Source: Spirochaetia bacterium (lineage in GTDB: Bacteria > Spirochaetota > Spirochaetia > Treponematales > Treponemataceae). From it: a DNA stretch of 38,059 nucleotides. The notes beneath the pieces are model-generated. The model was not told the origin of the DNA. It ran no database searches and saw nothing but the letters and a program-made list of their open reading frames with translations. Below, one piece after another: positions 1 through 9,500 of the stretch. Where the stretch lies: contig JALEPQ010000134.1 of the NCBI GenBank assembly GCA_022768685.1, forward strand, positions 1-38,059, in the 5' to 3' direction. Both the position numbers and the translations under genes were made by a program. The first letter of the stretch is position 1, and each line of letters opens with the position of its first letter.

Positions 1-165
1 GCGAAGGAGCGGGGCGTGGTTCAAAAACACTCTTTTTGTGGCTGCTGCGAAGCAGCAGTTCAATAGTTTCTATACCACAAAAAGCGTGTAGCGCATTATT
101 GCGCGGTTTTGAATCACGCAACCGTGACTGGGAGCCAAAAATTCAGGATTTTTGTTTATAATGCG
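1..165 (+). repeat. structured repeat element, left copy
   Basis: 64-165 is about 95% identical to the reverse complement of 6100-6200; nested complementary arms 14-26/107-119, 27-41/75-89, 42-48/52-58 and 91-94/101-104. Confidence 0.8.
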
Positions 166-197
166 GAGGCCCTGGATATTCTAGAATCTGGAAATTG

Positions 198-206
198 TGC
201 TATAAT
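198..206 (+). promoter_or_regulatory. extended -10 (TGCTATAAT) for the small membrane protein
   Basis: TGn immediately before TATAAT at 201-206; about 31 nt leader with SD before ATG 238. Confidence 0.5.
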
Positions 207-237
207 AAAACTATTACAACGTAAGAGAGGTATTAAA

Positions 238-666
238 ATGGGAAAAAAGAAAACAGGATCATTAAACATCTTATATTTAATAGGAATGGTTTTAACTGTA
301 GTAGGTTTTTGTTTACCAATGATTACAGGACCTTTAAAAGGTACATACAACGGATTCAAATTCATTAACTTTGATAACAGTGGATTTGTAACAATTGGTG
401 CTTTAGTATTGTTTATTGGAGCTTGTATTGGTGCTGCTGTAGGACTTTTATCACTTTTAGGAATTAAAATTCCTTCAAAAAAGCTGCTTGCATTAGTTGC
501 AATTCTTGTTGTTCTTGCAGGTGCATGTATTCTTGTAATTGGATTTGCTTCTGGAAACGGAGTTTACAAATTCTTAGGTAAACAGCTTTTCAAACACGCC
601 ACTTACGGTTTTTATATGGTAATTGGCGGTTGGGTTGTTTCCTTAATCGGTTTTATACTCAAATAA
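238..666 (+). CDS. small multi-TM membrane protein of unknown function
   Basis: ORF-track frame 109..666, but ATG at 238 is preceded by gagagg (SD) and an extended -10 TGCTATAAT (198-206); MGKKKTGSLNILYLIGMVLTVVGFCLPM... has about four hydrophobic helices. Confidence 0.75.
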   Translation: MGKKKTGSLNILYLIGMVLTVVGFCLPMITGPLKGTYNGFKFINFDNSGFVTIGALVLFIGACIGAAVGLLSLLGIKIPSKKLLALVAILVVLAGACILVIGFASGNGVYKFLGKQLFKHATYGFYMVIGGWVVSLIGFILK

Positions 667-675
667 CAGTTTAAG

Positions 676-2028
676 CTATATTTCTATAATTAGAGCACCG
701 GATTTTTCATCTGTTTTAAGCTGAGAGTCCGGTGTTTTTATTTTAACAGGAATCAAATCTCCAGATTTTATCTTTTCTGCCTTCTGCCCTCTTGTTTTTA
801 CAAGAGTTAATCCTAATTTACTGCAGGCATAATATCCGGTACAGTGATTTGGAAGCATAAAGCTGTCTGAAGCAATTCTTAATAAAAGTTCATCTGATTT
901 TTTATTGTTTTCAGCTGCAGGATGTGAACTTGCAGAAATGAAACTTAAAACAGCTCTTTCCTTTGGAAGTTTTGCCAGTGTTGAAAGTTTTTGTAATCTG
1001 ACAGGGGCATCTTCTGTATTGAAGGCAAAGTTGCACCATTTATTTTTACTTCCTGTGTAAGATTTAAAGCCATTCATAGGGCATTCTTCAGAATGAGGAC
1101 AAGGCGCAATAATAGTATCCTGATTTCTTAAAAATCTGTCACGTAAAAGACTTAATGTTCTTGCGGCTTTTGGAACTCCAGGTTCAATTAAAAGAAAGTG
1201 AGCATAAGCAGCAGCATAATTTTTAAGCTGATCGAAATATTTTTTTGACTGAAATTCAGGAGGCATATCGCTTGCCTGATCAAGTTCATTGAACATATTG
1301 GCACAGGTAATAAAATCACATTTCTGGCGGATACTGGTTCCAAAACTTCCCTTTACGCGGATAATTTTCCATGGTTCTGTATCAGGGGTTCTTGCAGCAA
1401 TGGAAAGGTAAATATCTTCTCCTAAGGCCATTGAATTTGAAGAAACATCAAGACAATACCAGGTGAATTTTTTATTGCGAAGTTCCGGGCGGGCAAGCCA
1501 GAGAGCCGTAACAACTGTAAGGGGACCTGAACCTAAATCAAGACAGATAGAATCTTCTTTTTGTGGAAAGGAACTTTCCGGGAGATTTGAGAAAAGTCGT
1601 GTAAGACGTACCAGATTCCACCATGTAAAATAACGGACATAAGAGGAAAGCTGAATATTGTCATTCATATAACCTAATCTTCTTTCCGAACGCTGGTCTG
1701 TAAGCTGGTGAGAAAGTGAACGGATGTTGTCTGGCAGTTGCTGAATCTGGCGGCTGTTAAGGGGACGGACTCCTTGTATAATTTCATCAAAATTTGAAAG
1801 TGTTGTTTGAGCAAACTTATCAAGAGTAGAAGTAGAGAATAATGCGGATGCAGGAAGCAGGAATGAGGAATTACTATTTTTATGATTTGGTTGAGAAGTT
1901 TTGTTATTGTATGAGGATTTTTTTTGATTGGATTCTGGCTGAACGTGTATTTTTTTGTTTGCTTCAGCTCGTTTTACCTTTTTGCTTTTTTTTCCTTCTG
2001 TAAATTTTGAATAAAATTTATCTTCCAT
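676..2028 (-). CDS. Rsm22-type small-subunit rRNA methyltransferase family protein
   Basis: DLGSGPLTVVTALWLARPEL SAM-binding motif and Cys-rich CPHSEECPM...WCNFAF typical of the Rsm22 family; SD aagagg before ATG. Confidence 0.75.
   Translation of the reverse strand: MEDKFYSKFTEGKKSKKVKRAEANKKIHVQPESNQKKSSYNNKTSQPNHKNSNSSFLLPASALFSTSTLDKFAQTTLSNFDEIIQGVRPLNSRQIQQLPDNIRSLSHQLTDQRSERRLGYMNDNIQLSSYVRYFTWWNLVRLTRLFSNLPESSFPQKEDSICLDLGSGPLTVVTALWLARPELRNKKFTWYCLDVSSNSMALGEDIYLSIAARTPDTEPWKIIRVKGSFGTSIRQKCDFITCANMFNELDQASDMPPEFQSKKYFDQLKNYAAAYAHFLLIEPGVPKAARTLSLLRDRFLRNQDTIIAPCPHSEECPMNGFKSYTGSKNKWCNFAFNTEDAPVRLQKLSTLAKLPKERAVLSFISASSHPAAENNKKSDELLLRIASDSFMLPNHCTGYYACSKLGLTLVKTRGQKAEKIKSGDLIPVKIKTPDSQLKTDEKSGALIIEI
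696..745 (+). terminator. hairpin plus T-tract terminator lying inside the 3' coding end of the convergent gene
   Basis: caccgga (696-702) / tccggtg (728-734) followed by tttttatttta. Confidence 0.5.
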
Positions 2029-2061
2029 AATTTCCTCTTAATGTTGAATCTTTTTTATAAA

Positions 2062-2394
2062 TTAATTCCTGATTCCGCCTTCCGAATTCCTGATCAAAAT
2101 ATAAAGTTCTGAAAGTTCTGCCCTGCACTGTCGTATCTGTTGAATTAAATCTGCATTATCCTGTACCAGTTGAGCTTCTTCCAGAATCCTCTGACCTGCA
2201 CCTTCTGCAGTATATTTTTTTTCTGTAATCAGATATTTAAGACGAAAAATTAATTCAACTTCTTTCTGGGTATAAAGTCTCCTTCCGCTAACATCCTTCT
2301 GGGGAGTAAAGCCGGGTACAACTTCCTCCCAATAGCGCAAAACATGAGACTTTACACCTGTTAAATCTTCAACTTGTCCAATTGTATATGTCAT
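2062..2394 (-). CDS. MerR-family transcriptional regulator
   Basis: MTYTIGQVEDLTGVKSHVLRYWEEVVPGFTPQKDVSGRRLYTQKEVELIFRLKYL is a MerR-type winged HTH; start moved to ATG 2394 from ORF-track 2457. Confidence 0.8.
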   Translation of the reverse strand: MTYTIGQVEDLTGVKSHVLRYWEEVVPGFTPQKDVSGRRLYTQKEVELIFRLKYLITEKKYTAEGAGQRILEEAQLVQDNADLIQQIRQCRAELSELYILIRNSEGGIRN

Positions 2395-2429
2395 ATTTTT
2401 TTTCAGAGGGGACAGACCCCTACAAAGTA

Positions 2430-2462
2430 GATTGCCACGTCGCCTTGCTCCTCGCAATGACA
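2430..2462. repeat. REP-like element CATTGCGAGGAGC..GGCGACGTGGCAATCT
   Basis: Minus strand reads tcattgcgaggagcaaggcgacgtggcaatct with ATTGC/GCAAT terminal inverted repeats; resembles a dispersed repeat remembered from many bacterial genomes. Confidence 0.55.
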
Positions 2463-2464
2463 GA

Positions 2465-2816
2465 TTTTCCCCAAAAAACAGGAGAGCGAGACAAAGTCCC
2501 TTGACACTTTTAAATTGCCTATAGGTCTCCTAAACCTTACAAGTGCCTTATACCAGTTTTTTTTCAAAAAAACTGGAGAGCGAGACAATGTTCCTTAAAG
2601 CTTTAAAATTGCCTATAGGTCTCCTAAAACTATACAAGTGCCTCGTGCCTGTTTTTTTCTAAAAAAACAGGAGAGCGAGACAACGTGCCTTTAAACTTAA
2701 AATGTTCCTATATGTCTCGCTAACCTTTACTAGTGCCTTATACCAGTTTTTTTCCAAAAAACTGGAGAACGAGATAACGTTCATTGACACCTTAAAGTTG
2801 CCTAACTATCTCGTTC
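2465..2816. repeat. tandem array of ~94-bp units with internal hairpins
   Basis: ggagagcgagacaa / ggagaacgagataa recurs at 2481, 2575, 2670 and 2764 (spacings 94, 95, 94); junction hairpins at 2553-2576, 2648-2671 and 2743-2765. Confidence 0.9.
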
Positions 2817-4307
2817 CTCCCACTTCTTCCGAGACCCTTTTAATTCCAGCTGAACAGGTATATGATCATATCCTAAATCTTCACGGATACGGTTTTTAAG
2901 ATATGTAATATATGTTTCAGGTACAACTTCTGGACGAGTAGCAAAAATGATGAAAGATACAGGATTTGTACTGGCCTGAGTCATATAACGGATTTTAAAG
3001 TGTGCAGTTTTACTTGCTGGAGGCGGATATCTGTCCAACCAATCCTGCAGTGCATTGTTCAAAGATGAAGTTCCTATTTTCTTTGTAAGCTGTCCATATA
3101 AATCAATAGTTGTATTCAAAAGATCTTTTATTCCTTCTCCATTCAAAGCAGAAAGAGGAAGAATTGGGGCAAAATCCATGTGAGCAAACATAATGTTCAT
3201 CCATTCTCTGGCAGCCTTTACAGCTTTCTGGTTCTGTTCTTCCCGTAAATCCCATTTATTTAAAACAAAAATGATTGCACGACCTTTTTCATAAGCAAGA
3301 GAACAGATTTTCTTATCCTGTTCAGCAAGACCTTCAACAGCATCAATCATAAGGAAAACAACATCACATTCATCAAGAGTTTTAATTGCACGGTTTACAG
3401 AGTAATATTCAACATCATCAGTAACTTTTGCTTTACGGCGTATACCTGCAGTATCAAGAACTTTAAACGCCTTTCCAGCATAAGAAAATTCTCCTTCAAC
3501 AACGTCCCGTGTTGTTCCTGCATAATCACAAACAATAGAATTTTCGCTGTGAGTAAGGCGGTTAGAAAGAGTAGATTTTCCTGTATTTGGTTTTCCAAGA
3601 ATTGCAATCTTAATAGGACGGTCTTTTGAAAGTTCTTTTACTTTACTAAAATCACAACGTTTTTCTATTAAGTCTGACAATTCTCCAAAGCGGTCACCAT
3701 GTTCTGCGGAAATAAAAATCAGTTCATCAAAACCATATTTTGCATAGTTCCATGCTTCAGCTTCATTCTTTCCACCTTCAGTCTTATTTACAGCTGCAAT
3801 CACTTTATTCCAGTAAGGACGCATTTTGATGATAAATTCTTCATCTTCACCAGTAATAACACCTGCTTCAAGAAGAAGAATAACAACATCAGCCTTGTCA
3901 ATCATTTCAAGGGAACGTTCTACTACATATTCATCAAGTTCAGCTTCTTTAGAGCCAATATCACGGGTAAGTTTGTATCCGCCAGTATCTACAAGATGAA
4001 TAGGTTTTTCGTGGATAAAAGCTGTAGCTTCAACAGGGTCACGAGTAACACCAGGCTGATCATTTACGATTGCAATACGTCGCTGTAAAAAACGGTTAAA
4101 TAAAGTCGATTTTCCAACATTTGGACGTCCGGCAATAACAACTAAAGGAAGATTTTCATATTCTTTATCTTCTGGACGTACATCATCAACTTTATCTTCA
4201 ATAAAATCTGGTTCAACTTCAGGTTCTGTATTAAAAATATCAACTTCAGAACTGTGAATAACTTCTTTAGGTTTACTAAAGTCTGGCTTTGCCTTTTTCT
4301 TTGCCAT
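2802..4307 (-). CDS. der: GTPase Der (ribosome biogenesis, two G domains)
   Basis: GRPNVGKSTLFNR...DTGG and GKPNTGKSTLSNRL...DTAGIRRKAKV...NKWDL; C-terminal KH-like domain; ATG 4307 with ggag SD is preferred over TTG 4319. Confidence 0.95.
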   Translation of the reverse strand: MAKKKAKPDFSKPKEVIHSSEVDIFNTEPEVEPDFIEDKVDDVRPEDKEYENLPLVVIAGRPNVGKSTLFNRFLQRRIAIVNDQPGVTRDPVEATAFIHEKPIHLVDTGGYKLTRDIGSKEAELDEYVVERSLEMIDKADVVILLLEAGVITGEDEEFIIKMRPYWNKVIAAVNKTEGGKNEAEAWNYAKYGFDELIFISAEHGDRFGELSDLIEKRCDFSKVKELSKDRPIKIAILGKPNTGKSTLSNRLTHSENSIVCDYAGTTRDVVEGEFSYAGKAFKVLDTAGIRRKAKVTDDVEYYSVNRAIKTLDECDVVFLMIDAVEGLAEQDKKICSLAYEKGRAIIFVLNKWDLREEQNQKAVKAAREWMNIMFAHMDFAPILPLSALNGEGIKDLLNTTIDLYGQLTKKIGTSSLNNALQDWLDRYPPPASKTAHFKIRYMTQASTNPVSFIIFATRPEVVPETYITYLKNRIREDLGYDHIPVQLELKGSRKKWEERDS

Positions 4308-4326
4308 AAAATTCTCCAAAGGACTC

Positions 4327-6045
4327 TTAAATCTTAAGAGGATTTAATTTTTTGTCAGTAATTGCTTCTAATTCCTGAATTGTAAAGCGAGAAAGCAATT
4401 CTTTTGTACTTAATATCTGTTTTGGACTCATACTTAAAGTTCTAATTCCCATTCCACCAAGCACCATGATGGAATCCTGTCTTCCGGCCATTTCACCACA
4501 AACAGAAACAGGAATATTTGCTTCATGACCAGTCATGTAAGTTCTGTGAATAAGTCTTAGTACAGCTAAGTGGAATTCGTTGTACAGACCTGCAACATGA
4601 GGATTTTCACGGTCAACTGCAAGAGTATATTGAGTTAAGTCATTTGTTCCAAGACTGAAAAAATCACTTACTTTTGTAAGACAATCCGCAATAATAGCAG
4701 CCGCAGCTGTTTCAATCATAATTCCAAGAGGAACATCCTTGTATTCTATGCCTTCAGATTTAAGTTCAGATTTAACTTCATCAACAATAGAAAGACATTC
4801 CTTTACCTGTTCTACACTTGTAATTAAAGGAAACATGATTTTTAAATTTCCGTAAACTGAAGCTCTGTAAAGGGCTCGTAACTGAGTTTTTAAAACTTGA
4901 GGGTAAGAAAGACTTAATCTTACAGCTCTAAGACCCATAAGAGGATTTTTTTCCTCAATGGCAGGAATATCTACAGAGTTGATTAATTTATCACCACCTG
5001 CATCAAGAGTTCTTATAGTAACAGGCTTGTCCCCCATAGTTTCAAGTACAAATTTATAAGCTTCAAACTGAGAATCCTCTCTGAAAGTTCTGGCAGCCGC
5101 ATTAAGAGAAACACCACTTTCAGCCATATACAAAAATTCAGTTCTAAAAAGGCCTATACCATCTGCACCTTCAGCTTTTGCAATAACAGCCTCTTCTGGT
5201 GTGCCAATATTGGCCAGGAGTTCAAATTTTGTTCCATCTTTGGTAACAGCAGGTTTATCAAGGAATGTTTTTAGGGACTGCTTTCTCTGATATTCTTCAC
5301 GAATTTTAGCTTTATATTCATCTATAGTAGTTTTATCAGGACTTACAAGAATTTCTGCTTCTTTACCATCAACAACAACAGTTTCTCCGTTGTGTACTTT
5401 TTTTACAATTTCATCAATGCCCACAACAGTTGGAATACCATAGTTTCTGGCAAGAATAACAACATGACTTGAAACACCACCTTCAGTTAATGCAAGACCG
5501 GCAATCTTACGCCTGGAAAGGATGATAGTATCAGATGAACTTAAAGATTTAGCAATAATAACAGAACCGTCAGGAACCTGATTTATATCAAACTGGTGAA
5601 TATTAAGCATTTCATCAAGAACACGCCCAAAAATATCAGTAATATCCTGAGCACGTTCAGCCAGATAGTCATTACCAGACATTCTTAAGCGGGATGCATA
5701 TTCCTGGGATTTATAATCAATAGTGTAAATAATGTTAAAAAGTTCTTTCTGGTAATAATCTTTTACTTCTTTCATAAAAACAGGATCTTCCAGCATAAGA
5801 ATATAAGTTTCAAAAACTTCACGCTGAGCCTTATCCTTTTTATCTGTTTTAGAAAGAGTATCAAGATGAGTGTTCAGATTATAAATTACAGACTGAACAG
5901 CAGATTCAAAGTGATTCCATCCTGCATTAACTTCATTTAAACTTATTCTATGCTGAGGAATAGCCCTTTTTACAGGTTCAGGAATTACAAATGCAGTTCC
6001 TATGCCAATTCCATCAGCTGCCGGTATACCAAGAAAAACTTCCAT
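4327..6045 (-). CDS. ptsI: phosphoenolpyruvate-protein phosphotransferase (PTS enzyme I)
   Basis: GGVSSHVVILARNYGIPTVVG phospho-His region, GADGIGLFRTEFLYM, VCGEMAGR; family-typical start MEVFLGIPAADGIGIGTAF at 6045. Confidence 0.95.
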   Translation of the reverse strand: MEVFLGIPAADGIGIGTAFVIPEPVKRAIPQHRISLNEVNAGWNHFESAVQSVIYNLNTHLDTLSKTDKKDKAQREVFETYILMLEDPVFMKEVKDYYQKELFNIIYTIDYKSQEYASRLRMSGNDYLAERAQDITDIFGRVLDEMLNIHQFDINQVPDGSVIIAKSLSSSDTIILSRRKIAGLALTEGGVSSHVVILARNYGIPTVVGIDEIVKKVHNGETVVVDGKEAEILVSPDKTTIDEYKAKIREEYQRKQSLKTFLDKPAVTKDGTKFELLANIGTPEEAVIAKAEGADGIGLFRTEFLYMAESGVSLNAAARTFREDSQFEAYKFVLETMGDKPVTIRTLDAGGDKLINSVDIPAIEEKNPLMGLRAVRLSLSYPQVLKTQLRALYRASVYGNLKIMFPLITSVEQVKECLSIVDEVKSELKSEGIEYKDVPLGIMIETAAAAIIADCLTKVSDFFSLGTNDLTQYTLAVDRENPHVAGLYNEFHLAVLRLIHRTYMTGHEANIPVSVCGEMAGRQDSIMVLGGMGIRTLSMSPKQILSTKELLSRFTIQELEAITDKKLNPLKI

Positions 6046-6053
6046 AATAGAAG

Positions 6054-6083
6054 AGTATAGCACAAAGTAAAGGTAATTCACAA
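6054..6083 (-). promoter_or_regulatory. sigma70-like promoter for ptsI, TTGTGA-18-TATACT
   Basis: Minus-strand TTGTGAattacctttactttgtgcTATACT ending 8 nt before ATG 6045. Confidence 0.5.
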
Positions 6084-6099
6084 TTCATATCAGGGCAAA

Positions 6100-6200
6100 C
6101 GCATTATAAACAAAAATCCGATTTTTTGGCTCCCAGCCACGGTTGCGTGATTCAAAACTGCGCAATAATGCGCTACACGCTTTTTGTGGTATAGAAACTA
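6100..6200 (-). repeat. structured repeat element, truncated inverted copy
   Basis: Reverse complement matches 64-165 with about 3 small differences; the left arm (1-63 equivalent) is absent. Confidence 0.85.
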
Positions 6201-6282
6201 GAAAAATTCAAGGGGAAAATAAAAATAAGATAAGAAAATAATAAAAAAAAGATAATTTTCTTTTATTTCTACTATAAATTTG

Positions 6283-6311
6283 CTTACAACCGCTATGAAT
6301 TCATTTATAAT
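6283..6311 (+). promoter_or_regulatory. candidate promoter CTTACA-17-TATAAT for the giant lipoprotein operon
   Basis: -35 6283-6288, -10 6306-6311; would leave a leader of about 190 nt. Confidence 0.35.
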
Positions 6312-6510
6312 AATTATAATTGGATATAGTGGGCTTTTTTTCGCGTGTGCTAGTATTTAAATCAACACGTGTGGAAAAGTTATAAGTAATTAAAAAAGGG
6401 TATTGTGAAGTTAACTAACGATTTTTTTATATATAACCGATAATAGAATGATAATTTTTTTCTTATAAAGAATATAAAAAATGATTTAAAATCCTATGGA
6501 GAAAAAGTGT

Positions 6511-9500
6511 ATGAAGAATAAGCTTACAGGTATTTTATTTTCTTTAGTAATTTTTATAGCAATGATTTCATGTAAAGTTGGTTTAGGGGAAATTGTTGAT
6601 TTAGTTGCGCCTGAAATTACTGTAGAAGAAATGGTAGCTTATAATACTGACGGTTCTATTGCTGATACGGTCAAAGATTTTGGTACTGCAGTGTACACAA
6701 AGAAAAATGTTACTTTTTCAGGAAAGGCAACTGATAATGTTGAAGTTACAAAAGTATATGCTGAAATTAAATGGAATGATTCTGATTACACATATTTAAA
6801 AACAGCCGATATTTCTGGCGAAAAGTGGACTCTTGATATCTCCTTTGAAAAAGAAGGTGCATGCTGGTTAAAAATTGTTGCATGTGATAAGAATGAAAAT
6901 TATGGCACAAAAGCAAATAAAGTTGTGACTCTATTTGTTGATGAAACAGCTCCTAAAGCAGATGACTGGTATATAGATCGCCAGATAAATGGTATTCAAT
7001 ATAAGTTAAAATCACTTAAGGATTTAAAAAATATTCTTGAAGAAGATAAAAATCTTTCAAATCCAAGCAATAAAGATGTGGCTCAAAATGGTGATTTTTT
7101 AATCTGTGCTAGTTTTGATGATGCGGCTGGAATTAAGTCAGGAACTACAAGTATAAGCATTTATGATGAAAATGGAAATAAAGTAGTTTCTGGAATTGAG
7201 GTTGATTCAAGTTCAACTAGTGATTATGCTCCAAAATTTAAGATTGATGGAGAAATCCATAATCTGGCTAAAACTGGAAAGAATTATTATCAAGTACGTT
7301 ATTCTTCTTCAGATATTATTCCAGATTCAAATAGTGTAAAAGATATAGAAGTTTCTTTAGGCTGGTTCTTGTGGTGGCCAGAAAGTGATATGCCAAGATG
7401 TTCTATTACAGATTTAGAAGAGAATGCTTCTTCAATGAGTATTCGCACTGGAGATTCATTAAATATCACAGTATTTGATGATGATGCCTTAAAAGGTGAT
7501 ATTACTTGTAAACTTAAAGGTGATAATCCTTCAAATGATGTTACAGTAACTAAGACTATAACTTCAGATACTGAACGAGAATGTAATATTATAGTAAAAG
7601 CTCCAGATACACCTCAGACAATGACTTTGGAGATAACAGCAAAAGATAAAAATGGAAAGCCTTTGAATACCCAGTTTACGGTCTATGTTACAGATGAATT
7701 TAAACCTAGTGTTATTTTTACATCTCCAGAAAATAATCAAGTACCTGCTGTAAATGGGGATGAGGCAAATATCACATTTGAAGGAATTGCACTTGATAAA
7801 GTTGTTTGTAATTTCCTTGAAATTATTTGGGTTCCAGATTCTGTAACTATAGATGCAACTGCAAAGAAAACTCTTGCACAAAACTGGTTTAACTCAATTG
7901 ATTACTCTAAAAAAACTCCTGTTGCTGATGAAAAGGACTATGAATTTGAAGAAGGAACTGGTGACTATGCTGGTCTAAAAAAATGGTCTGCTAAATTAAA
8001 AGAATCTGAAGAGGAAGAGGGTTTTAAAAAGTATGAATTTAATTTTAATATTCCTTTACTAGAAGAAACTGGTCTAAAATCTGAAGCCAAAAAAGATAAA
8101 TATTTCTTTGCCAGAGTTATTCGCTCAAATGATATTTATAGTGAATCAGAATTAAAGCTTACAGGCGATAATCTTGTTCCAGAAATAAAAGCAATTTCCC
8201 CAGCAGGAAATATGGCCTATATTGATGGTGATTTAGATTTAGTAATTAAATTTAAGGGTGAAAAACAGAGTGGGCTTCCTATGAATATTGAAAAATATTC
8301 TTTAAAAGAAGATGGAAAACCCTTAAATGGAATTTATGATACAAAAGGAGAGTGTTATACATATACAGTTCCTAAAGCTACTTTAGATGAGTATGTTCAA
8401 AATAATAAAAATCCTAAATTCACTTATTATGTAGAAGATGTTCTTGGAAATTCAGCATATGCGGAATACCAGTTTATTATTGATACTCTTCCAATAATTC
8501 AGACTGTAACTTCTTCTGCTTCTGCAAAGTGTAAAAAAGGTGATGAAATTTACATAAACGTATCTTTCTCTAAGCCTATTACTTGTTCAGAGGATGTAAA
8601 ACTAAAGCTTAGAAATATAAAAAACGCTGGTGCTGGTAATGGTGAAAATACTACAGTTTATGCTGATTATAGTTCCGGTTCAGGTTCAACAACATTAATT
8701 TTCAAATATACAGTTAAAGAAGGAGATACTTCTACAGGTCTTGAGGTTTACAATGAAACTGGTGTTGGACCAATTAAAGGTATAGATGAATCTGTAGCTC
8801 ATTTAGCTCAACTTTCCCCAGAAAATAATCTTCAGGCAAAGCGTGCTGGTAATCCTATAACTATTGATGGTGTTACTCCAAATGTAAAAAGCATAGAAAT
8901 TTCAACTGATTCAGGTGCTGAAAATAAGAATAACAATATTTCATATTTAAAAGCTGGCCGAACTGTTACTGCCACTGTAATAACAGATAAAAAAGTTTCT
9001 GTTCAGGGATCTCCTGTTATAGATCTTTATAATGATGCCAACAACAAAAAAATAACATTAAATTGGCAAGGCATTGCTGATGAAGGAACAGGTAGTAAGC
9101 TGACATTTACAAAGAAAGTTACCAGCGATGATGAAGGTTTATATAATAAGAACTATAATTTTGTTAATTCAGATGTCATAAAAGATTCCTATGAAAACTC
9201 CATTTCTGTAGGTTCAGTTACTGCTACGGGAGAAACTTTTATAGTAGATACAACTGCCCCTGGTAAACCAAAAATAAAAAATGCAGATGGTACAGCCGAA
9301 TTAGCTTCTGGTAAATATATGTCAGATGTAACATTTAGTATTTCAACAGATGCTAATGATGCTAAAGGTGTAGCTGAAACTTCTATAAGCAAAATAGAAT
9401 ATTCACTTACAGGAGGAAGTACTTGGGAAATAAATCCTTATAAGTCTCCAGTTACAGTTTCTTCTGATGCTAACCTTGTAGCGCGTGTAACAGATTATGC

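Noticed and set aside
1-165. Possible tRNA or tmRNA because of the multi-branched fold and a ggttcaaaa stretch
   Set aside because: Arm lengths do not fit a tRNA cloverleaf, there is no acceptor/T-arm geometry, and a truncated copy exists elsewhere
109-237. N-terminal part of the 185-aa ORF
   Set aside because: Covers the repeat element and promoter region; ATG 238 has SD and an extended -10, so the upstream part is probably not translated
2465-2816. Possible CRISPR array
   Set aside because: Whole ~94-bp units are similar, with no unique spacers of constant length and no cas genes
2403-2899. ORFs of 61 aa (-) and 65 aa (+), plus the 2395-2457 extension of merR
   Set aside because: Fall in the repeat array or antisense to der; no SD or recognisable domain
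3699-4088. 129-aa ORF antisense to der
   Set aside because: Mirror frame of a well-conserved GTPase; composition is typical of shadow ORFs
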